Part shown: positions 57,922 to 64,000 of the stretch, piece after piece
Layout: each line of letters begins with the position of its first letter
Numbering within the stretch: the stretch's first letter is position 1
DNA from: Azospirillum thermophilum
GTDB lineage: Bacteria; Pseudomonadota; Alphaproteobacteria; Azospirillales; Azospirillaceae
Direction of reading: 5' to 3'
NCBI RefSeq assembly: GCF_003130795.1
Contig: NZ_CP029352.1
Span: forward strand, 547,001 to 611,000
DNA: 64,000 bases
The notes under the pieces: generated by a model
Seen by the model: the letters and a program-made list of their open reading frames with translations, nothing else
Told to the model about the DNA's origin: nothing
Database searches by the model: none
Made by a program: the position numbers and the translations under genes

Positions 57922-58779
57922 ATGCTGAACGCCGCCACGGCCACTCCCGCCCAACAGGTCAACGGCGCCCCGCCGGTCGCCCCGGCCAAGCGCACGCTGC
58001 TTTCCGTCAACAACATCGAGGTCGTCTACAACGACGTGATCCTCGTGCTCCGCGGGCTCAGCCTGGAGGTGCCGGAGGGCGAGATCGTGGCCCTGCTGGG
58101 CGCCAACGGCGCCGGCAAGTCCACGACGCTCAAGGCGATCTCCGGCCTGCTGAAGACGGAGGACGGCGAGGTCACCCGCGGCGACATCACCTTCGCCGGC
58201 GAGCGGATCAACGGCATCGACCCGGACAGCATCGTCCGCAAGGGCATCTTCCAGGTGATGGAGGGTCGCCGGATCATCGGCGACATGACCTGCCTGGAGA
58301 ACCTGCGCCTGGGCGCCTTCACCCGCCGCGACAACGGCGTGAAGGACGACCTGGACATGGTCTTCCACTATTTCCCCCGCCTGAAGGAACGCACCGGCCT
58401 TGCCGGCTACCTGTCGGGCGGCGAGCAGCAGATGCTCGCCATCGGCCGCGCCATGATGGCCCGCCCGAAGCTGATCCTGATGGACGAGCCGTCCATGGGC
58501 CTGTCGCCGCTGATGGTGAAGGAGGTCTTCGGCATCATCCGGCAGATCAACAAGGACCTGGGCGTCACCATCCTGCTGGTCGAGCAGAACGCCCGCATGG
58601 CCCTGCAGGCGGCCAGCCGCGGCTACATCATGGAAAACGGCAAGGTGGTGCTGGACGGCACGGCCGACGAGCTGCGCAACAACGAGGACGTGAAGGAATT
58701 CTACCTCGGCGGCGGCAACGAAGAGCGCAAGAGCTTCAAGAACCTGAAGAGCTTCAAGCGCCGCAAGCGCTGGATCTGA
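57922..58779 (+). CDS. livF: Liv-type ABC transporter ATP-binding protein LivF
   Basis: 285-aa second ATPase. Walker A LLGANGAGKSTTLKAISGLL (near residue 58), LivF-type GIFQVMEGRRIIGDMTCLEN, signature YLSGGEQQMLAIGRAMMARP, Walker B LILMDEPSMGLSPLMVKEVF and LVEQNARMALQAASRGYIM. It has a roughly 25-residue N-terminal extension and a basic C-terminal tail (FKNLKSFKRRKRWI), longer than usual LivF. It completes the five-gene transporter. Confidence 0.93.
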   Translation: MLNAATATPAQQVNGAPPVAPAKRTLLSVNNIEVVYNDVILVLRGLSLEVPEGEIVALLGANGAGKSTTLKAISGLLKTEDGEVTRGDITFAGERINGIDPDSIVRKGIFQVMEGRRIIGDMTCLENLRLGAFTRRDNGVKDDLDMVFHYFPRLKERTGLAGYLSGGEQQMLAIGRAMMARPKLILMDEPSMGLSPLMVKEVFGIIRQINKDLGVTILLVEQNARMALQAASRGYIMENGKVVLDGTADELRNNEDVKEFYLGGGNEERKSFKNLKSFKRRKRWI

Positions 58780-58904
58780 GCGGGCGCGGCCGCGCGCGGC
58801 CGGTCTCCCCCCCTCCATCCTTGCCGGACTGCCGCCGCAGGGTCCCTGCACGACCCGCAAACGGACGCCTGCAGAACCGACGCCCGCAGAACGGACGAAC
58901 GACC

Positions 58905-60134
58905 ATGACCGACTTCTACGACGACCTCGAGACGCGCTCCCCGGCCCGGCGCGAGGAGGAGCTGTTCGCCGCCCTGCCGGCCCAGCTCGCCCATGCCAAG
59001 GCCAACGCCCCCTATTTCAGCCGCCTGCTGGCGGAGGTCGATCCCGCGTCGGTCCGCGACCGCGCCGGCCTTGCGGCCCTGCCGGTGACCCGCAAGTCCG
59101 ACCTGATCGCCCTGCAGAAGGACGCGCCGCCCTTCGGCGGGCTGGCGGCCCTGCCGGTCGGCCAGCTCGCGCGGGTCTTCGCCTCGCCCGGCCCGATCCA
59201 CGACCCGGAGCCCTACGGCGCCGATCCCTGGCGCAGCGCGCGGGCGCTGTTCGCCGCCGGCTTCCGCAAGGGCGACCTCGCGCAGAACTGCTTCGCCTAC
59301 CACATGACCCCCGCCGGCTCGATGTTCGAGACCGGGGCCCATGCGGTCGGCTGCGCCGTCATCCCGGCCGGCACCGGCAACACCGAGCTGCAGGCCCAGG
59401 TGGTGGCGGCGCTGAAGCCGCGCGGCTACATCGGCACGCCGGACTTCCTGAAGATCATCCTGGAGAAGGCGGACGAGCTGGGGCTCGACAGCGCCTCGCT
59501 GAAGATCGGCAGCGTGTCGGGCGGCCCCTACCTGCCCGACGCCCGCGCCTTCTACGAGGCGCGCGGGCTCGACATCTACCAGTGCTACGGCACCGCCGAC
59601 CTCGGCATCGTCGCCTACGAGACGCCGGCCCGCTCCGGCCTCGTCGTGAACGAGGGGGTGATCGTCGAGATCCTGCGGCCCGGCACCGGCGATCCGGTTC
59701 CCGACGGCGAGGTGGGGGAGGTGGTGGTGACCCTCTTCTCCGAGGCCTATCCGCTGGTCCGCTTCGCCACCGGCGACCTCTCGGCGGTGATGCCCGGCGA
59801 GAGCCCCTGCGGCCGCACCAACGTCCGGCTGCGCGGCTGGCTCGGCCGGGCCGACCAGACGACCAAGGTCAAGGGCATGTTCGTCCACCCCTCGCAGGTG
59901 GCCGAGGTGCTGCGCCGCCACCCGCAGCTTCGCCGGGCGCGGCTGGTGGTCGGGCGGGCCGACGCCAGCGACACCATGACTCTGCGCTGCGAAGCGGAGG
60001 AGGGCGGGGAGGCTTTGGAGGCTGCCGTGCGAGAAACGCTTGCGTCGGTAACAAAATTGCGCGGTACTGTCGAGCTCGTCCCGCCCGGCAGCCTGCCCAA
60101 CGACGGCAAGGTGATCGAGGACGCCCGCGCCTGA
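58905..60134 (+). CDS. Phenylacetate-CoA ligase-like (PaaK family) enzyme
   Basis: 409-aa AMP-binding protein of the PaaK/CapK type. Segments are VTRKSDLIALQKDAPPFGGL, FASPGPIHDPEPYGADPWRS (replacing the usual Ser/Thr/Gly-rich P-loop), CFAYHMTPAGSMFETGAHAV, YQCYGTADLGIVAYE and LRGWLGRADQTTKVKGMFVH. The C-terminal lysine region is in LPNDGKVIEDA. The P-loop departs from classic PaaK (SSGTTGKPT), matching a distinct PaaK-like subgroup. It gives the cluster a second CoA ligase. It is too distant from the paa operon to assign as its phenylacetate ligase with confidence. Confidence 0.85.
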   Translation: MTDFYDDLETRSPARREEELFAALPAQLAHAKANAPYFSRLLAEVDPASVRDRAGLAALPVTRKSDLIALQKDAPPFGGLAALPVGQLARVFASPGPIHDPEPYGADPWRSARALFAAGFRKGDLAQNCFAYHMTPAGSMFETGAHAVGCAVIPAGTGNTELQAQVVAALKPRGYIGTPDFLKIILEKADELGLDSASLKIGSVSGGPYLPDARAFYEARGLDIYQCYGTADLGIVAYETPARSGLVVNEGVIVEILRPGTGDPVPDGEVGEVVVTLFSEAYPLVRFATGDLSAVMPGESPCGRTNVRLRGWLGRADQTTKVKGMFVHPSQVAEVLRRHPQLRRARLVVGRADASDTMTLRCEAEEGGEALEAAVRETLASVTKLRGTVELVPPGSLPNDGKVIEDARA

Positions 60135-60220
60135 CGGTTCTGCCGGGCGCCGGCCGGCGATGCCGGTCCGGGACACGGAAACGCCACCAGACAAAGCAGC
60201 CAACCAAGGACACTCATCCA

Positions 60221-61717
60221 ATGAGCGCCACCATCGCCCTCCAGCTCGATCCCTTCGCCCTGGCGAAGGAGTTGTCCGGCAAGCAGTTCATCGACGGGGA
60301 GTTCCGCCCCGCCTCCTCCGGCAAGACCTTCCCGGTGATCAACCCCGCCACCGGCGAGGAGGTCGCCCAGGCCGCCTTCGGCGAGGCCGCCGACGTCGAG
60401 GCCGCGGTCGCCGCCGCCGTCAAGGCACAGAAGGAGTGGGCGAAGAGGGGGGCGCGCGAGCGCGGCAAGCTGGTCGCCGCCTGCGGTGCGGCGCTGGGCG
60501 AGCGGGTCGAGGAGCTGGGCCGCCTGCTGGCGCTCGAGACGGGCAAGGCGCTGCGCACCGAATCGCGCGTCGAAGCCGGCGTGCTGGCCGACATGTTCAC
60601 CTTCTTCGGCGGGCTGGCGCCGGAGCTGAAGGGCGAGACCGTGCCTTTCAACCCGACCATGCTGACCATGACGGTGCGCGAGCCGATCGGCGTCGTCGGC
60701 GCCATCATCCCGTGGAACGTGCCGCTCCTGCTGATGGCGATGAAGATCGCCCCGGCGCTGGTCGCCGGCAACGCGGTGGTGGTGAAGTCGGCGGAAGAGG
60801 CGCCGCTGACCGTGCTGCGCGTCATCCAGATCATGAACAGCATCCTGCCGCCGGGGCTGGTCAACATCCTCTCCGGCTTCGGCCCGGAATGCGGCGCGCC
60901 GCTGGTGGCGCACCCGAAGGTCGGCAAGGTGACCTTCACCGGCTCGGTCGAGACCGGCAAGATCGTCTACAGGACCGCCGCCGACAAGCTGATCCCGGTC
61001 ACGCTGGAGCTGGGCGGCAAGAGCCCGATGATCGTCATGGCCGACGCCGATCTCGACCAGGCGATCGGCGGCGCCATCGCCGGCATGCGCTTCACCCGCC
61101 AGGGCCAGAGCTGCACCGCCTCCTCGCGCATCTTCGTCCATGACAGCATCCACGACGTCTTCGTCGAGACGCTGAAGGAGAAGGTGAACGCGCTGAAGAT
61201 GGGCGACCCGCTGGACGAGGCGACCGACATCGGCACCATCGTCTCGCCGCAGCAGATGGACCGGGTGCAGAGCTACATCGCGCTTGGCAAGGAGACGAAG
61301 GGCGCCACCGCCCACGCCCTGTCGGCGATGCCGGCCGACCCGAAGCTGGCCAAGGGGCTGTTCGTGCAGCCGCACCTGTTCACCGGCGTCACCAATGACG
61401 ACCGCATCGCCCGCGAGGAGATCTTCGGCCCGGTCTGCTGCGTCATCCGCTGGACCGATTACGAGGAGGTCATCGCCGCCGCCAACGACAGCGAATACGG
61501 TCTCGCCGCCACGGTGTGGACGCGGGACCTGAAGGTGGCGATGGATGCGGTGCACCGGCTGGAAGCCGGCTTCGTCCAGGTGAACCAGAACCTGGTGGTG
61601 CAGCCCAACCTCAGCTATGGCGGGGTGAAGACCTCCGGCCTCGGCAAGGAGGCCACGCTGGAGTCGATGCTGGAGCACTTCACCCACAAGAAGACCATCA
61701 TCATCAACATGAAGTGA
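60221..61717 (+). CDS. NAD(P)-dependent aldehyde dehydrogenase
   Basis: 498-aa aldehyde dehydrogenase. The catalytic cysteine is in RQGQSCTASSRIF (near residue 300) and the general base glutamate in VTLELGGKSPMIVMADADLD. Cofactor-binding segments are IIPWNVPLLLMAMKIAPALV and TFTGSVETGKIVYR, and the end motif is LEHFTHKKTIIINMK. It probably oxidises an aldehyde to the acid that the CoA ligases then activate. It ends at a good terminator, so it is probably the last gene of the operon. The start ATG at 60221 follows AAGGACAC. Confidence 0.92.
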   Translation: MSATIALQLDPFALAKELSGKQFIDGEFRPASSGKTFPVINPATGEEVAQAAFGEAADVEAAVAAAVKAQKEWAKRGARERGKLVAACGAALGERVEELGRLLALETGKALRTESRVEAGVLADMFTFFGGLAPELKGETVPFNPTMLTMTVREPIGVVGAIIPWNVPLLLMAMKIAPALVAGNAVVVKSAEEAPLTVLRVIQIMNSILPPGLVNILSGFGPECGAPLVAHPKVGKVTFTGSVETGKIVYRTAADKLIPVTLELGGKSPMIVMADADLDQAIGGAIAGMRFTRQGQSCTASSRIFVHDSIHDVFVETLKEKVNALKMGDPLDEATDIGTIVSPQQMDRVQSYIALGKETKGATAHALSAMPADPKLAKGLFVQPHLFTGVTNDDRIAREEIFGPVCCVIRWTDYEEVIAAANDSEYGLAATVWTRDLKVAMDAVHRLEAGFVQVNQNLVVQPNLSYGGVKTSGLGKEATLESMLEHFTHKKTIIINMK

Positions 61718-61728
61718 TGGTTCCGGAG

Positions 61729-61758
61729 CCCCCTCGCCGGCAGCGGCGAGGGGGTTTT
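61729..61758 (+). terminator. Intrinsic terminator after the aldehyde dehydrogenase gene
   Basis: CCCCCTCGCC-N6-GGCGAGGGGG, a perfect 10-bp stem, is followed by TTTT. It lies 12 bp after the stop codon and closes the liv/ligase operon. Confidence 0.82.
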
Positions 61759-61827
61759 CCGTTTCAGGCCAGGGGCTGAACAAGTTCGCCATCCGGATGA
61801 TGGAAAGCACTTGCCATACCTCCACCC

Positions 61828-61841
61828 ATACGGTACCGTAC
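61828..61841. promoter_or_regulatory. Palindromic operator candidate ATACGGTACCGTAC
   Basis: Contains the perfect 12-bp palindrome TACGGTACCGTA (61829-61840), 42 bp upstream of the isovaleryl-CoA dehydrogenase ATG. It matches the element at 46565-46578 at 12 of 14 positions. Confidence 0.6.
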
Positions 61842-61882
61842 GGACAACGAGAAAACGCCGCTTTGAGGGGAGCGAACAGCCC

Positions 61883-63055
61883 ATGCTGTCCAACCAGTAT
61901 CCGTCGCTGAACTTCGACCTGGGCGAGGCCGCCGACATGCTGCGCGATTCGGTGCGCAGCTTCGCCGCCGCCGAGATCGCCCCCCGCGCCGCCGAGATCG
62001 ACCAGACCAACGAGTTCCCGAACGAGCTGTGGCGCAAGCTGGGCGACCTCGGCGTGCTGGGCATCACGGTCGAGGAGGAGTATGGCGGCGCCGGCATGGG
62101 TTATCTGGAGCATGTCGTGGCGATGGAGGAGATCTCCCGCGCCTCGGCCTCCGTCGGGCTCAGCTACGGCGCGCATTCCAACCTCTGCGTCAACCAGATC
62201 CGCAAGAACGGCACCGCCGAGCAGAAGAGCCGCTACCTGCCGAAGCTGATCTCCGGCGAGCATATCGGCGCGCTGGCCATGTCCGAGCCGAACGCCGGCT
62301 CCGATGTCGTGTCGATGAAGCTGCGCGCCGAGAAGAAGGGCGACCGCTACGTCCTCAACGGCACCAAGATGTGGATCACCAACGGCCCGGACGCCGACAC
62401 GCTGGTGATCTACGCCAAGACCGACGTCAACGCCGGCCCGCGCGGCATCACCGCCTTCCTGGTCGAGAAGGGCTTCAAGGGCTTCTCGGTCGCGCAGAAG
62501 CTGGACAAGCTGGGCATGCGCGGCTCCAACACCGGCGAACTGGTGTTCGAGGACTGCGAGGTCCCGGAGGAGAATGTGCTGGGCGGCGTCGGGCGCGGCG
62601 TCAACGTGCTGATGTCCGGCCTCGACTACGAGCGCGCGGTGCTGGCCGGCGGCCCGCTCGGCATCATGCAGGCCTGCATGGACATCGTCATTCCCTATGT
62701 CCATGACCGCAAGCAGTTCGGCCAGCCGATCGGCGAGTTCCAGCTCATGCAGGGCAAGCTCGCCGACATGTACACCATCATGAACGCCGCCAAGGCCTAT
62801 GTGTACACCGTCGCCAAGGCCTGCGACCGCGGCGAGACCACCCGCAAGGACGCCGCCGCGGCGATCCTCTATTCCGCCGAGAAGGCGACCTGGATGGCGC
62901 TGGAGGCGATCCAGTGCCTGGGCGGCAACGGCTACATCAACGAATACCCGACGGGCCGCCTGCTGCGCGACGCCAAGCTCTACGAGATCGGCGCCGGCAC
63001 CAGCGAGATCCGCCGGATGCTGATCGGCCGCGAGCTGTTCAAGGAAACGGCCTGA
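61883..63055 (+). CDS. ivd: Isovaleryl-CoA dehydrogenase
   Basis: 390-aa FAD enzyme of leucine catabolism, isovaleryl-CoA to 3-methylcrotonyl-CoA. Typical segments: [60 protein letters not shown], and the isovaleryl-type [20 protein letters not shown], whose glutamate is the catalytic base position of this subgroup. The end is [18 protein letters not shown]. It is distinct from the dehydrogenase at 46677, where Glu sits in EGTNEI. I chose ATG 61883 (GAGGGGAGCG upstream). Confidence 0.92.
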   Translation: MLSNQYPSLNFDLGEAADMLRDSVRSFAAAEIAPRAAEIDQTNEFPNELWRKLGDLGVLGITVEEEYGGAGMGYLEHVVAMEEISRASASVGLSYGAHSNLCVNQIRKNGTAEQKSRYLPKLISGEHIGALAMSEPNAGSDVVSMKLRAEKKGDRYVLNGTKMWITNGPDADTLVIYAKTDVNAGPRGITAFLVEKGFKGFSVAQKLDKLGMRGSNTGELVFEDCEVPEENVLGGVGRGVNVLMSGLDYERAVLAGGPLGIMQACMDIVIPYVHDRKQFGQPIGEFQLMQGKLADMYTIMNAAKAYVYTVAKACDRGETTRKDAAAAILYSAEKATWMALEAIQCLGGNGYINEYPTGRLLRDAKLYEIGAGTSEIRRMLIGRELFKETA

Positions 63056-63071
63056 GCCGGTCAGGTTCTGG

Positions 63072-63120
63072 CAAACGGGTTTGGGCCAAAACGGGTTTGG
63101 GGCCAAAACGGGTTTGGGGA
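63072..63120. repeat. Three tandem copies of a self-complementary 17-bp unit
   Basis: The unit CAAAACGGGTTTGGGGC occurs twice in full with a shorter first copy (CAAACGGGTTTGGGC). Each unit contains CCAAA and TTTGG arms that can pair. It fills the gap between ivd and the thiolase gene just upstream of the thiolase ribosome-binding site. Confidence 0.85.
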
Positions 63121-63131
63121 AGGAAAGAGCC

Positions 63132-64000
63132 ATGACGGATACGGTTGTCATCGCGGGCGCCGCCCGCACGCCGATGGGCGGGTTCCAGGGCGACCTGCAG
63201 GGCCTGACCGCCCCGCAGCTCGGCTCCGTCGCCATCAAGGCGGCGCTGGAGCGGGCCGGCGTGAAGCCGGAGGCGGTGGACGAGGTCTTCATGGGCAACG
63301 TGCTGCCGGCCGGCCTGGGCCAGGCACCCGCCCGCCAGGCCTCGATCGGCGCCGGCATCCCCGAGGCGGCGGGCTGCACGACCATCTCCAAGGTCTGCGG
63401 TTCGGGCATGAAGGCGGTCATGCTCGCCCATGACCTGATCAAGGCCGGCTCGGCCGAGGTCATGGTTGCCGGCGGCATGGAGAGCATGTCCAACGCGCCC
63501 TACCTGCTGGACCGCGCCCGCGGCGGCTACCGCATGGGCCACGGCCGCGTGCTCGACCACATGTTCCTCGACGGGCTGGAGGACGCCTACGACCGCGGCC
63601 GCCTGATGGGCACCTTCGCCGAGGAGTGCGCCCAGCACTACCAGTTCACCCGCGAGGCGCAGGACGCCTACGCCATCGAGAGCCTGAACCGCGCCAGGCG
63701 CGCGACCGAGGACGGGAGCTTCGCCAAGGAGATCGTCGCCGTCACGGTCAAGGGCCGCAAGGGCGACACGCTGGTCGAGCGGGACGAACAGCCGCTGAAG
63801 GCCGACCCGTCCAAGATCCCGACGCTGAAGCCGGCCTTCGCCAAGGACGGCACGGTGACCGCGGCCAACGCCTCGTCGATCTCGGACGGTGCGGCGGCGC
63901 TGGTGCTGACGACGCGGTCGAACGCGGAGAAGCAGGGGCTGCCGATCCTGGCCGAGATCAAGGCCCACTCCAACCACGCCCAGGCTCCGGCCTGGTTCAC
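63132..64000 (+). CDS. Acetyl-CoA C-acyltransferase (thiolase), 3' end cut by window edge
   Basis: The visible 289 residues form most of a thiolase. VIAGAARTPMGGFQGDLQGL starts it, the nucleophilic cysteine is in TTISKVCGSGMKAVMLAHDL (near residue 88), then VAGGMESMSNAPYLLDRARG and TVTAANASSISDGAAALVL. The active-site histidine and second cysteine lie beyond 64000. It follows ivd by 76 bp and is probably co-transcribed, acting in thiolytic cleavage or acetoacetyl-CoA formation at the end of leucine breakdown. The start ATG at 63132 has AGGAAAGAG upstream. Confidence 0.92.
   Translation, partial: MTDTVVIAGAARTPMGGFQGDLQGLTAPQLGSVAIKAALERAGVKPEAVDEVFMGNVLPAGLGQAPARQASIGAGIPEAAGCTTISKVCGSGMKAVMLAHDLIKAGSAEVMVAGGMESMSNAPYLLDRARGGYRMGHGRVLDHMFLDGLEDAYDRGRLMGTFAEECAQHYQFTREAQDAYAIESLNRARRATEDGSFAKEIVAVTVKGRKGDTLVERDEQPLKADPSKIPTLKPAFAKDGTVTAANASSISDGAAALVLTTRSNAEKQGLPILAEIKAHSNHAQAPAWF

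Noticed and set aside
59747..63493. Very long open frame (1248 codons) on the minus strand
   Set aside because: It runs antisense through the PaaK-like, aldehyde dehydrogenase, ivd and thiolase genes, which have clear family motifs. Its composition (long stretches of Ala, Gly, Arg, His, Gln) is typical of a shadow frame in GC-rich DNA.

Overview
The window is GC-rich, tightly packed DNA of an alphaproteobacterium. The gene content fits Rhodospirillales, most likely an Azospirillum-like soil or rhizosphere organism: a complete phenylacetyl-CoA epoxidase operon, NasS/NasT with a nitrate ABC transporter, a Che3-type (non-flagellar) chemosensory cluster, a Liv-type transporter next to acyl-CoA synthetases, and PmtA. 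This placement is an inference from gene content and codon bias; no rRNA or tRNA gene is present to anchor it.

Layout. (1) 1-7090, minus strand: phenylacetate catabolism, transcribed paaA-B-C-D-E, then paaN, paaG and a 3-hydroxyacyl-CoA dehydrogenase cut by the window edge. (2) 7466-10953: an orphan periplasmic binding protein followed by a hybrid histidine kinase. (3) 11522-11947: an OsmC-type protein. (4) 12223-17749: nitrate sensing and uptake, nasT, then a sigma54-like promoter and a leader with two hexaloop hairpins and a terminator, then nasS-nrtA-nrtB-nrtC. (5) 17770-20859: a TyrR-family regulator divergent from dadA, with TyrR-box-like sites between them. (6) 20888-22824: two methyltransferases. 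(7) 23109-35577: a Che3/Wsp-like cluster, MCP-CheW-CheR(TPR)-CheW-MCP-CheA/REC-CheB-double REC-hybrid kinase. (8) 35647-39899, opposite strand: a SiaA-SiaB-SiaC module followed by a histidine kinase and a diguanylate cyclase that share one N-terminal module. (9) 40343-43399: a solute-binding protein and an OmpR-family regulator split by an ISAs1-type element with intact terminal repeats and an 8-bp target duplication. (10) 43450-48846: TetR, malonyl-CoA synthetase, GntR, an isobutyryl-CoA-dehydrogenase-like enzyme and 3-hydroxyisobutyrate dehydrogenase. (11) 48813-49599: a VapC/Phd-type toxin-antitoxin pair. (12) 49776-61717: an unusual IclR HTH/acyl-CoA-synthetase-like fusion divergent from livG-acyl-CoA synthetase-livHMK-livF-PaaK-like ligase-aldehyde dehydrogenase. 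(13) 61883-64000: isovaleryl-CoA dehydrogenase and a partial thiolase.

How it works together. Most of the window handles carbon and nitrogen supply: uptake and CoA activation of organic acids, feeding beta-oxidation-like routes (paa, Liv cluster, valine and leucine breakdown), plus nitrate uptake under combined NtrC/sigma54 and NasS-NasT control. The centre (23-41 kb) is a signalling block in which a Che3-like array sits back to back with a Sia phosphatase/kinase/diguanylate cyclase switch, both probably controlling a lifestyle decision such as aggregation, biofilm or encystment.

Quality caution. Five genes (cheR, cheA, the transposase, mmsB, livM) each carry a single-base deletion in or next to a G/C run, always with the same frame change. 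This pattern looks more like sequencing or assembly error than five real pseudogenes. The IS insertion, with its target duplication, is real structure.
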